Assembly: GCA_965230345.1 (NCBI GenBank)
Contig: CBDDKR010000002.1
Location: forward strand, 1,364,001 to 1,428,000
Direction: 5' to 3'
From: JADKBO01 sp965230345
GTDB taxonomy: Bacteria > Bacteroidota > Bacteroidia > Chitinophagales > Saprospiraceae
Length of the DNA stretch: 64,000 nucleotides
Position 1 is the first letter of the stretch, and every line of letters starts with the position of its first letter. Under the pieces are notes generated by a model, which ran no database searches, was not told the origin of the DNA, and saw only the letters and a program-made list of their open reading frames with translations. A program made the translations under genes and the position numbers. Positions 53,596-61,907 of the stretch are shown here, one piece after another.

Positions 53596-54543
53596 ATGTA
53601 TAGTCATATTGTTGAAGATTTTTGGACATGTCGAGGAGCATTTTATGATGAAATTGTCGTTTCCTATGAGATTTTTGGACGGGATTTGAATGAAGCTCCT
53701 GTAGTTGTCGTAATACATGCGCTAACGGGTAATTCCGATGTTTGTAGTTCTCCTAAGGGATGGTGGAAAGGACTAATTGGAGAGAACAAATGTATAGATT
53801 TAAGCCAATACTCCGTAGTTTCTCTGAATATCCCAGGAAATGGATACGATGGTCGTTTTTTTGATCGACACCAAGACTTTACCGCAAAAGATATTGCCAT
53901 CCTCTTTAATAAAACCATTCTGTCACTGGGAGTTCATAAACTTCATGCAATTATTGGTGGGTCATTAGGAGGATCTCTAATTTGGGAATGGATTCGGGAG
54001 TATCCTAATGTTGCAGATACAGCAATTCCAGTGGCATGTGATTGGCGTGTTTCTGATTGGCTTGCAGCATTGTGTAATATTCAAAGAGATGTTTTGTTGA
54101 ACTCTAAACGACCATTACATGATGCAAGGAAAATGGCTATGATGTTTTATCGAAGTCCAGAATCTCTTGAATTTAAATTTAACCAAGGTTTAGAAAACGA
54201 TGGACAACGATCAGTCAATTCTTGGTTGAATCATCATGGCCAAAAACTCACTCAGCGATTTGATCTAAGAGCGTATTTAATGATGAATCATTTACTCTCT
54301 ACGATTAATGAAGAGAGAAGTCCATTTTGGCATAATGAGAAAGGCTTCATTGGGTTAAAAGTGGTTCAGATTTCGATTCAAAGTGATTTGATGTTTCCTA
54401 CAAGTAATGCTTTGGCAACAAAAAAACTTCTGGATTCAAAAGGGATAGAAAATGATTTTTATACCATTCAATCCATCCATGGTCACGATGCTTTTTTGAT
54501 TGAATTAGACCAACTCGAAACTATGTTGAAATCTTATTTTTAA
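53596..54543 (+). CDS. Homoserine O-acetyltransferase-like alpha/beta hydrolase-fold protein
   Basis: A 315-residue MetX-type protein, supplying O-acetylhomoserine to MetY. Landmarks are VVVIHALTGNSDVCS (oxyanion region), VVSLNIPGNGYDGR, the nucleophile elbow AIIGGSLGGSLIWEWI with Ser near residue 118, the Asp in VQISIQSDLMFPTSNA and the His in SIHGHDAFLIE. It is shorter than classical MetX (about 350-380 by memory), lacking part of the lid. Serine is the nucleophile in GGSLGG. The ATG follows the metY stop with no spacer. The operon position makes an acyltransferase role likely, whether acetyl or succinyl. Confidence 0.88.
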   Translation: MYSHIVEDFWTCRGAFYDEIVVSYEIFGRDLNEAPVVVVIHALTGNSDVCSSPKGWWKGLIGENKCIDLSQYSVVSLNIPGNGYDGRFFDRHQDFTAKDIAILFNKTILSLGVHKLHAIIGGSLGGSLIWEWIREYPNVADTAIPVACDWRVSDWLAALCNIQRDVLLNSKRPLHDARKMAMMFYRSPESLEFKFNQGLENDGQRSVNSWLNHHGQKLTQRFDLRAYLMMNHLLSTINEERSPFWHNEKGFIGLKVVQISIQSDLMFPTSNALATKKLLDSKGIENDFYTIQSIHGHDAFLIELDQLETMLKSYF

Positions 54544-54559
54544 TCTAACACTAAATGAA

Positions 54560-56977
54560 ATGAAAGTATTAAAATTTGGAGGTCAATCTCTTTCTAACGA
54601 ATCAGGTTTTGATCGAGCAATAGATATAATCAAAAACAAATATTCCAGTAATGAACCAATCTCGGTTGTAGTTTCGGCTAGAGGAAATACTACAAATCAG
54701 CTTGAGAATCTTATTGATGAAAGCATCAAGGGTAAAGACTTTAGAGTTGAATTAGATAGACTTATAGCATATCAACAGTTGCCTTTGAGTGAAAATGTTA
54801 TTGAGTGGGAAATCGAAAAGTTGAGATCATACTTAGACTCCATAAAAACACTTGGCGAATGCAGTGATAGAACAAGAGATTTGATATTGGCTCAAGGAGA
54901 ATTGATGTCCGCAAAAACATTGGCTACCGCCTTAAACGAAATTGGGATTAGGACAAAGTGCATGGATAGTAGAAAGTTTATAATTACAGATAGTAACTAT
55001 GGACGAGGTGAAGTCATTTATGACCTTTCTGAGCAAAAATTAGGAATTGAATGGACGTCATTAGAGGATACGGAATTGCCTGTTATTACTGGCTTCATTG
55101 GAAGTGATGTTCTTGGCAATACAACTACATTGGGTAAAAATGGATCCAATTATTCTGCATCTTTGATTGCAACATATATTGGTGCTACAGAAATTGAGTC
55201 ATATACCCATGTGGACGGGATTTTTACAGCAGATCCAAAATTGGTTAAAGGTGCGCACATAATTAATGAAATGCATTATTCTGAAGCAAACGAATTGGCA
55301 AATTTTGGTGCGAATATTCTTCATGCTAAAACCATTGCTCCTATAGAAAAAAGGGACATTGGGTTGAGGATTAAAAATATTAGAAATCCAGAAAAAAAGG
55401 GTACTTACATAGGGAACAAAGTGTTTCGAAATGGGATTCGCTCAATAGTTTGCAAGGATGATATCAGCCTTATAACTGTTTCGGGTAAAAAATTACTTAA
55501 TGTAACGGGTATTGATGCCAAAATTTTTGGGGCAATGCGAGATAATGATATCAGTGTTAGTGTTATTTCACAAGGTTCAACAGAAAGGAGTTTAAGTTTT
55601 ACAATTGAAAGGTTAGATCAAGAAAAAGGAGTTAGGGCTTTGAAAAAAGCATTGGAAGATGAAATTATGAAGGGTGTAGTTGGTTCCATTAGTTCAACTG
55701 AAGAGGTTTGCATTCTAACTATTGTTGGCGCAAGTATTCATAAATTGGCGGATTCATTATCGTTACTAGAACGAAACAACATCAATCCAATTCTAATTAA
55801 TAGCACTTCAAATCGAGATAATGTGTCACTAATTGTACGGAAGAGGGAAAAGGTTAAAGTACTTAATCTGATTCATTCACAAATTTTTGGCTCAAAGAAA
55901 AAAGTAAATCTGGCGGTAGTTGGAGTAGGTAATGTTGGCGGAACATTAATCGATCAAATTATTGATGCTAAACAGAAATTATTGATCGAAAGGGGAATTG
56001 ATTTGAATATTTTTGCCTTGGCAAATTCGAGACGAATACTTATTGATGAAACCATAGGTCGTAATTGGAGAAAAAAGCTGGAAAACGCAACTATTCTTAC
56101 TGATATATTCGGTCAGATACGATCATTTGCTTATGACCATGATTTGACCAATTTGATTCTTGTCGATAATACTGCAAATGCAGCATTTACAGATAATTAC
56201 TTGGATTTTTTAGAATCTGGTTTTGACTTGGTTTCATCAAATAAGATTGCGAATACCAAGAGTTACAATCAATATCATGACTTGCATAGCTCATTAAGTA
56301 AAACTGGAAGAGAGTACCTATATGAAACAAACGTTGGAGCAGGGCTACCTATTATTGATACCATAAAACTATTGCATCAATCTGGTGAAAACATTACTAG
56401 AATTCGAGGAGTGTTTTCAGGGTCATTAAGCTTTATCTTTAACAAGTTTTCAGCACAGAGAGATTGTTTTTCTAAAGTGGTTTTAGAGGCCGTTGAAAAG
56501 GGATATACTGAGCCTGACCCGCGAGAAGATCTAAGTGGTATGGATGTGGCAAGAAAACTATTAATACTCGCTAGAGAGCTGGATTTGAAAAACGAAATTG
56601 ATGACATCAACATAGAAAATCTTGTCTTACCTCAATTAATGGGAGTAGATAAAGCACTGTTTTTGGAACGAATTGATGAATTGAATAGTCATTACGATCA
56701 AATTAAAACCAGTCAAAAAGAGGGTCGTGTTTTGAGGTATATTGGAGATTTGAAGGGCAATCTCATGGCAGAAAAAGGAGAAATGGAGGTGAAACTTGTT
56801 TCTGTTTCGAAGGATTCACCTTTAGGACAACTAAAAAATAGTGATTCACTAATTGAGATTTATACAGAAACGTATGGAGAAAACCCAATTACAATTATTG
56901 GTGCGGGCGCAGGTGCAGAAGTTACAGCTCGAGGTGTGTTTGGTGATGTTCTTCGAATTGTGAATCGAATGGATTAA
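54560..56977 (+). CDS. thrA: Bifunctional aspartokinase/homoserine dehydrogenase
   Basis: An 805-residue fusion catalysing the first and third steps of the aspartate pathway to homoserine. The aspartokinase domain (about 1-285) begins MKVLKFGGQSLSNESGFDRA. A double ACT regulatory region spans about 295-440 (ISLITVSGKKLLNVTGIDAK, EVCILTIVGASIHKLADSLS). The homoserine dehydrogenase starts at VNLAVVGVGNVGGTLIDQII (about 448) with SSNKIANTKSYNQYHDL, YETNVGAGLPIIDTIKLL and DVARKLLILARELDL. It lies in the SAM-controlled operon, so it works for methionine like E. coli metL, though domain order alone cannot tell thrA from metL. Confidence 0.92.
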   Translation: MKVLKFGGQSLSNESGFDRAIDIIKNKYSSNEPISVVVSARGNTTNQLENLIDESIKGKDFRVELDRLIAYQQLPLSENVIEWEIEKLRSYLDSIKTLGECSDRTRDLILAQGELMSAKTLATALNEIGIRTKCMDSRKFIITDSNYGRGEVIYDLSEQKLGIEWTSLEDTELPVITGFIGSDVLGNTTTLGKNGSNYSASLIATYIGATEIESYTHVDGIFTADPKLVKGAHIINEMHYSEANELANFGANILHAKTIAPIEKRDIGLRIKNIRNPEKKGTYIGNKVFRNGIRSIVCKDDISLITVSGKKLLNVTGIDAKIFGAMRDNDISVSVISQGSTERSLSFTIERLDQEKGVRALKKALEDEIMKGVVGSISSTEEVCILTIVGASIHKLADSLSLLERNNINPILINSTSNRDNVSLIVRKREKVKVLNLIHSQIFGSKKKVNLAVVGVGNVGGTLIDQIIDAKQKLLIERGIDLNIFALANSRRILIDETIGRNWRKKLENATILTDIFGQIRSFAYDHDLTNLILVDNTANAAFTDNYLDFLESGFDLVSSNKIANTKSYNQYHDLHSSLSKTGREYLYETNVGAGLPIIDTIKLLHQSGENITRIRGVFSGSLSFIFNKFSAQRDCFSKVVLEAVEKGYTEPDPREDLSGMDVARKLLILARELDLKNEIDDINIENLVLPQLMGVDKALFLERIDELNSHYDQIKTSQKEGRVLRYIGDLKGNLMAEKGEMEVKLVSVSKDSPLGQLKNSDSLIEIYTETYGENPITIIGAGAGAEVTARGVFGDVLRIVNRMD

Positions 56978-56982
56978 TTAAA

Positions 56983-57855
56983 TCAATAGTCAGATTTAAT
57001 TCCGATGAAATCAGAAAAATCGATATCGCAATCGATAAAATTCAAGTTGTCATTATACCATTTATAGCCAGGATTATTATGGAAAGTACAGTTTTTGAAT
57101 TGTACGGTATCTATTAATTGATGCGAATTGAAGACTGGATTGCCAGATTGCTTGGGGTAATTGTTTTTGAATATGCATTGATTTAATAGAATAGTATTAG
57201 AACCATATGTGAATCCACCAAGAACTGATATCCAAAGATAATTATCAATAAAATGACAATGATCTAAGGTCGTATTTGTACAGTTCTCAATTTCGAATAG
57301 TGATGCTGTACACCCAGATAGCTCTAGGTGGTTAATCAAAGTGTTTTGATTGTTGCGACATATTATTCCAAACGTTCCCGCATTACTGACATCAACTTGA
57401 TTTATTGTAATGTCGGAGGAATTTTTGATGATTAGTCCTCCTTTTGTTGATGGACTGCTGTTTGACCTTTTTAATGAAATGTTGTTTAATTTTATAGATT
57501 GAGAATTAGATATTTCTAATATCCAATTGTTGGGATAATTATTGGTAATAACTGATGTTCCAAAACCTGTAATTGTTAGATTATGGATACTATCAATGGA
57601 TAAATTTGCTGTAGTAGTTTCTGGAGGAAAACTGTAATTATCATTCATGAGTATTATGACTCTGTTACTTCTTAATGAGTCTAATAAGCACTGGGGTGTA
57701 TAAACCTGAACAGTATCCATTATTTTAGTGGAATCAGAACTTTTGTTTTGATTAACGGAGGGGGTGTTAAAATCACTATTAGAGCAGGAAGCCCAAAAGG
57801 CTATTGTCAGCCATATTAAAATATTCAGATGAAACATTAGGGTAGATGTTGTCAA
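56983..57855 (-). CDS. Right-handed beta-helix lipoprotein
   Basis: A 290-residue protein with a hydrophobic N-terminus ending in LIWLTIAFWASC (lipobox-like). Residues about 50-275 carry the short strand-turn repeats of a right-handed parallel beta-helix, for example SQSIKLNNISLKRSNSS, NSSDITINQVDVSNAGTFG and ENCTNTTLDHCHFIDNY. Proteins of this fold often bind or cut polysaccharide, but no catalytic residues of a known lyase or hydrolase are recognised. Its start overlaps the stop of the YgiQ-like gene by four bases (ATGA), so the pair is coupled. The stop is five bases from the convergent thrA end. Confidence 0.78.
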   Translation of the reverse strand: MTTSTLMFHLNILIWLTIAFWASCSNSDFNTPSVNQNKSSDSTKIMDTVQVYTPQCLLDSLRSNRVIILMNDNYSFPPETTTANLSIDSIHNLTITGFGTSVITNNYPNNWILEISNSQSIKLNNISLKRSNSSPSTKGGLIIKNSSDITINQVDVSNAGTFGIICRNNQNTLINHLELSGCTASLFEIENCTNTTLDHCHFIDNYLWISVLGGFTYGSNTILLNQCIFKNNYPKQSGNPVFNSHQLIDTVQFKNCTFHNNPGYKWYNDNLNFIDCDIDFSDFIGIKSDY

Positions 57856-59774
57856 CGTTTTTTTCGTGATTGATGTCTTTTATTGTTCTTTTTAGCCTGA
57901 TATTTTTTTCTTGCGTTGATTTTTTCATGTTTACTCTGAATATGATGCTTCTCTAAGAGCTTAGGGATTAGGTCAGGACGTTCTAATTCTTCGAGTCTTT
58001 TGCGAATAGCGTGTCTGTTTTCTTTTTTGTACCAAAAGAAAAACTGATGTTGTTTTTGCCTTTCTGATTTGGTTTTTGGAGCAAAAACGGGTTTTAAGGT
58101 GTATGGGTGGACGCCACTATAGTATATGACAGTGGCTACAGTCATTGGTGTTGGTGTGAAGTCTTGTACTTGTTCTAGTTTGAATCCCATATCCTTGGTT
58201 TCAACAGCCAAATTGGCCATGTCTTCTTCTTTACACCCTGGGTGACTTGAAATAAAATAAGGAATTAAAGGTTGGTTAAGTCCATGCAATTTATTGTAAT
58301 GTTCATACCTTTTCTTAAAGGTATGGAAATGTTTGAATTCTGGTTTCCGCATCAGTTTTAGTGTCGGACTAGAAGTGTGTTCAGGTGCAACTTTTAGTCT
58401 TCCGCTAATATGCCTAGTAACGACTTGTTCCAAATATTCATCTATGCTTTCATCAGCGTTTTTATTGTAGGATTTAGTCAGTAGGTCGTATCGAATTCCA
58501 CTTCCTACGAAAGCTTTTTTGACTTTTGGATGTTGATCGACCTTTTTGTATAACTCAGTCATGGCTTTATGACTGGTGTCTAAATTACTGCAGATTACTG
58601 GATGGATACAACTGGGAGCAACGCATTTTTCACATATAGAAAGATCTTTACCTTCCAGCTTATACATGTTGGCTGAAGGACCACCCAAATCACTTATGTA
58701 GCCTTTGAAATCTTCCATTTGCGTGACTTGTTCTACTTCTTTTAAAATAGACTCTTCACTCCTACTTGCAATAAATTTACCTTGATGAGCAGAAATGGTG
58801 CAAAAACTACATCCTCCAAAACAACCTCTGTGCATATTGATGCTGAATTTGATCATTTCGAATGCTGGGATTTTGCCTCTTTTAACATATTTGGGGTGAG
58901 GAAGTCTTGTGTAGGGAAGATCAAATGAAGCATCAATTTCTTTTTCCTTCATTGGAGGATAAGGAGGATTGATGATTAATGTTCGTTCTTTTATAGGTTG
59001 TAGGATTCGTCTAGCTTTAAATTTATTCGATTCTTGCTCAATGATTTTGAAGTTGGACGCATATTTAACAGGATCTTTTAAGCAGTCTTCATGTCCATGG
59101 AGATAAACGTCTTCCCATTCTTTATTTTTTGGTAGTCTGCTTTGATTACTTACGAGTAATGCGGTCTGAGAAAGCGTTGTTAAAGAAGAAAAAGGTACCC
59201 CTTTTTTCAGAAGTCTTAATATCTCACGTAATGGTTGTTCTCCCATTCCATATACCAAGAGATCAGCTTTGCTAGAAGAAAGAATGTTTGGTAAGAGCTT
59301 ATTTGACCAATAGTCATAATGAGTTACCCTTCTCAAACTGGCTTCGATTCCTCCAATTAAAACTGGAGTGTCGGGATACAATTGTTTTAAAATATTGGAG
59401 TAAATATTGACGGCATAGTCAGGTCTGAAGCCTGCATCTCCACCAGGAGTATATGCATCTGTACTACGTTTTCTTTTTCCTGCAGTATAATGATTGACCA
59501 TGGAATCCATACATCCAGAGGTCACTCCAAAAAAATACTTTGGTTTCCCAAACTTTTTAAAATCTCTTAAATCGTCCCTCCAGTTCGGTTGTGGAATAAT
59601 TCCTACCCTAAATCCTTCACTTTCTATAATTCGACCGATTACAGCAGTTCCGAAAGAGGGATGATCTACATAAGCGTCACCTGAAACAATTACAACATCA
59701 AGTTCTTCCCAACCATGAAGTTGAAGCTCTTTTTTTGTTATCGGTAACCAATCTTCAAGTGTACTTATTTTCAT
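57852..59774 (-). CDS. YgiQ-family radical SAM protein
   Basis: A 640-residue radical SAM enzyme of the YgiQ family. An N-terminal cobalamin-binding-like Rossmann region (about 20-200; VVIVSGDAYVDHPSFGTAVI, VLIGGIEASLRRVTHYDYW) precedes the TIM-barrel core with the 4Fe-4S motif CFGGCSFC (about 320-327) inside MHRGCFGGCSFCTISAHQGK. Then come LKVAPEHTSSPTLKLMRKP, LIPYFISSHPGC and a basic tail (HQSRKKR). The reaction of YgiQ proteins is unknown. A Bacteroidota promoter directly precedes the ATG. The neighbour is a beta-helix lipoprotein. Confidence 0.9.
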   Translation of the reverse strand: MKISTLEDWLPITKKELQLHGWEELDVVIVSGDAYVDHPSFGTAVIGRIIESEGFRVGIIPQPNWRDDLRDFKKFGKPKYFFGVTSGCMDSMVNHYTAGKRKRSTDAYTPGGDAGFRPDYAVNIYSNILKQLYPDTPVLIGGIEASLRRVTHYDYWSNKLLPNILSSSKADLLVYGMGEQPLREILRLLKKGVPFSSLTTLSQTALLVSNQSRLPKNKEWEDVYLHGHEDCLKDPVKYASNFKIIEQESNKFKARRILQPIKERTLIINPPYPPMKEKEIDASFDLPYTRLPHPKYVKRGKIPAFEMIKFSINMHRGCFGGCSFCTISAHQGKFIASRSEESILKEVEQVTQMEDFKGYISDLGGPSANMYKLEGKDLSICEKCVAPSCIHPVICSNLDTSHKAMTELYKKVDQHPKVKKAFVGSGIRYDLLTKSYNKNADESIDEYLEQVVTRHISGRLKVAPEHTSSPTLKLMRKPEFKHFHTFKKRYEHYNKLHGLNQPLIPYFISSHPGCKEEDMANLAVETKDMGFKLEQVQDFTPTPMTVATVIYYSGVHPYTLKPVFAPKTKSERQKQHQFFFWYKKENRHAIRKRLEELERPDLIPKLLEKHHIQSKHEKINARKKYQAKKNNKRHQSRKKR

Positions 59775-59779
59775 AGTAG

Positions 59780-59811
59780 CAAAGATAAACTAATATGAAG
59801 AGTAAAGCCAA
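59780..59811 (-). promoter_or_regulatory. Promoter of the YgiQ-like gene, leaderless geometry
   Basis: On the minus strand TTG (59811-59809), a 21-base spacer and TATCTTTG (59787-59780) fit the Bacteroidota consensus exactly. The -7 element ends five bases before the ATG at 59774, so the transcript should start at or near the start codon. Confidence 0.62.
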
Positions 59812-59866
59812 AATAAGAAATGAGCTATAAAAAACGGCTATGGTGAAAAAATGAAAAAGAATTCTG

Positions 59867-60247
59867 TTATTTGATAAACAACTTTAATTCATAGAGTTCT
59901 TTACCAATTTCATGAATACCAGCAACAATACGATTGACTTGGTTCATGGAAGGTTTCTTTTTACCATTTACATATTGAGAAAGTAGTGACTCATTCATCC
60001 CAATTCTTTGGGCTAAATGTTTAGAGTTAATTACTTTGTATGAATCGAAAAAATCCTGGTAATCAATTTCAAAATCCAGTTGGCAAACAGATTTAGGAGG
60101 TTTACTCCTAGAGAAATAATTTATAGCATCTTCCAGGGCATTCTTCTGAATTTCCAAAAGCGTATTACCTTCAACTACTATTTCCGCACTGTCACATTTA
60201 CCTATATACCCACTTGGAGTAGGAGTTATGATAAATTTAATATCCAT
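59867..60247 (-). CDS. HicB-like/HTH antitoxin-type regulator, no partner visible
   Basis: A 126-residue protein from ATG 60247. The N-terminal HicB-like alpha/beta domain reads MDIKFIITPTPSGYIGKCDS and carries ALEDAINYF. The C-terminal HTH (about 80-125) reads NSKHLAQRIGMNESLLSQYV then NGKKKPSMNQVNRIV. An upstream start (60289) is rejected because the resulting 14 extra codons lie over a perfect 16-base palindrome (60271-60286) that is better read as the gene's operator. HicB normally neutralises a small RNase HicA encoded next to it; none is visible within 400 bases on either side. It is therefore an orphan regulator or a remnant of a toxin-antitoxin pair. Confidence 0.72.
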   Translation of the reverse strand: MDIKFIITPTPSGYIGKCDSAEIVVEGNTLLEIQKNALEDAINYFSRSKPPKSVCQLDFEIDYQDFFDSYKVINSKHLAQRIGMNESLLSQYVNGKKKPSMNQVNRIVAGIHEIGKELYELKLFIK

Positions 60248-60270
60248 CTGTTTCTCTTTAGATAGTTCTA

Positions 60271-60286
60271 CAATTAACGTTAATTG
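60271..60286. promoter_or_regulatory. Perfect palindrome upstream of the HicB-like gene
   Basis: CAATTAACGTTAATTG is a perfect 16-base palindrome 24 bases before the ATG at 60247. It is the expected form of operator for an HTH dimer that represses its own promoter. Confidence 0.6.
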
Positions 60287-60289
60287 CAA

Positions 60290-60725
60290 TCAATGCAATC
60301 TTTCTATGTCTTTTGTTAAATTGGCTTTAAGTAGTTTAAAAGCCCAAACAATTTATAGCCTTAATTGTTTTCATGATGCGTTCAAAAAAGGGATTTTACT
60401 AGATTAAATCTTCTTTTTATAGGTCAAAGATATTACAATTTAGGGTAACCTTGGAAACCTAGTATCTTGGTTCCGTGATAAACGGTATTTTATGTGTTGT
60501 TAGTAGTGTGCGGTGTTGTGAATGACTTAAAATGTGTGGCTAATGAAGTTTTGTACAGGTGAAAAGTACCTTCAAAAATTGAAATATATTGTGTGTTGGT
60601 TTGGTGATGGTTTCGAAAAGGGCGTTTATTTGATAATATAATTTTGTTTTAAGGTGTGGTAAATCATTGAATTCTAGACAAAGTCCATAATACTCGCATT
60701 TTTTCCTTTAGTTGCACTCGATTAC
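60290..60725. other. Gene-free stretch of about 430 bases
   Basis: AT-rich DNA between the thiolase gene and the HicB-like gene. No open frame that could encode a HicA toxin, no tRNA and no clear terminator is seen. Confidence 0.5.
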
Positions 60726-61895
60726 CTATAAAACCTCAAAGATGCCTGCAATCCCTTGACCTCCTCCAACACATGCCGTTACCATTCCATATCTAGAGCT
60801 CTGGGCTTTTAGTTGATGAATAAGTTGAAGTGATAATTTGGCTCCCGTACATCCTAGAGGATGTCCCAGGGCAATTGCACCACCATTAATATTTACCTTA
60901 CTTGCATCCAGTTTTGCCTCCTGAATTACAGCCAAGGACTGTGTTGCAAAAGCTTCATTAAGTTCAATGAGATCTATGTCATCAATTTTTAAGGATGCTT
61001 GTTTTAAAGCCTTAGGTATTGCGACACATGGACCTATTCCCATATACAAGGGATCAACACCTCCAACACTACATGACGCTAATCTGGCTATTGGAGTTAA
61101 ATTGAATTCCTTGACTATCCTTTCGCTTACCACAATTACAAAAGCTGCTCCATCAGAAGTTTGCGAGCTATTACCCGCAGTTACAACACCTCCATTTTTG
61201 AAGGCTGGTTTAAGCTTTGAGAGTGCTTCGATATTCGTATCTGGTCTTACGCCTTCATCTTTGGTGATTGTTTTTGTAGTAGATACTCTTTTGTTGTCCT
61301 CTATTTTAATTGTCTCCAATTCTATCGGAACTATTTGGTCATCAAACAACCCTTTGCTTATAGCATTGTATGCATTTTGATGAGATCGAACAGCAAAGTG
61401 ATCGGAGGACTCACGAGAAATGTTATACTTGTTGGCAACAGCTTCAGCAGTTGCTCCCATACTCACATGATAATTGATGTTTTCCATAGCTGCTTCGTAA
61501 GATGGTGCCATTTTATATCCAATCATTGGAATAAGACTCATGCTTTCTGTACCACCAGCAATAAAAACCTCACCCATTCCAGCTTTGATTTTAGCAGATG
61601 CTATTGCAATAGCTTCAAGCCCAGAGGCACAATATCTATTGATGGTCATTCCTGCAACGGTTTTTCCAAGTGCTCTAGAAGCAATGTTTCGACCAATTTG
61701 AAGACCTTGTTCGCCTTCTGGGTTTGCACAACCGACGATTACATCATCCACCAATAGTGGATCAATGTTTTCGTTTTTACTCATCAGGTATTTGATCACT
61801 TGTACAGCGAGGTCATCAGACCTATAATGTGCAAAACTTCCTTTTTTGGCTTTACCAATAGGTGAACGATATCCAGAAATTATATATGCTTCCAT
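60726..61895 (-). CDS. fadA: Acetyl-CoA C-acyltransferase (3-ketoacyl-CoA thiolase)
   Basis: The thiolase that cleaves 3-ketoacyl-CoA in the last step of fatty-acid beta-oxidation. The 389 residues show all active-site parts: nucleophilic Cys in NRYCASGLEAIAIASAKI (about 90), NEAFATQSLAVIQ, His in NGGAIALGHPLGCTGAKL (about 345) and the second Cys in VTACVGGGQGIAGIF (about 377). It follows the FadN-type gene by 12 bases, so the two make one operon of the yusL-yusK type. Confidence 0.95.
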   Translation of the reverse strand: MEAYIISGYRSPIGKAKKGSFAHYRSDDLAVQVIKYLMSKNENIDPLLVDDVIVGCANPEGEQGLQIGRNIASRALGKTVAGMTINRYCASGLEAIAIASAKIKAGMGEVFIAGGTESMSLIPMIGYKMAPSYEAAMENINYHVSMGATAEAVANKYNISRESSDHFAVRSHQNAYNAISKGLFDDQIVPIELETIKIEDNKRVSTTKTITKDEGVRPDTNIEALSKLKPAFKNGGVVTAGNSSQTSDGAAFVIVVSERIVKEFNLTPIARLASCSVGGVDPLYMGIGPCVAIPKALKQASLKIDDIDLIELNEAFATQSLAVIQEAKLDASKVNINGGAIALGHPLGCTGAKLSLQLIHQLKAQSSRYGMVTACVGGGQGIAGIFEVL

Positions 61896-61907
61896 CTTAT
61901 GCTTAAA

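Noticed and set aside
60450..60500. Short partly self-complementary stretch in the gene-free region
   Set aside because: The stem is imperfect and I could not fold it as a tRNA or a terminator.
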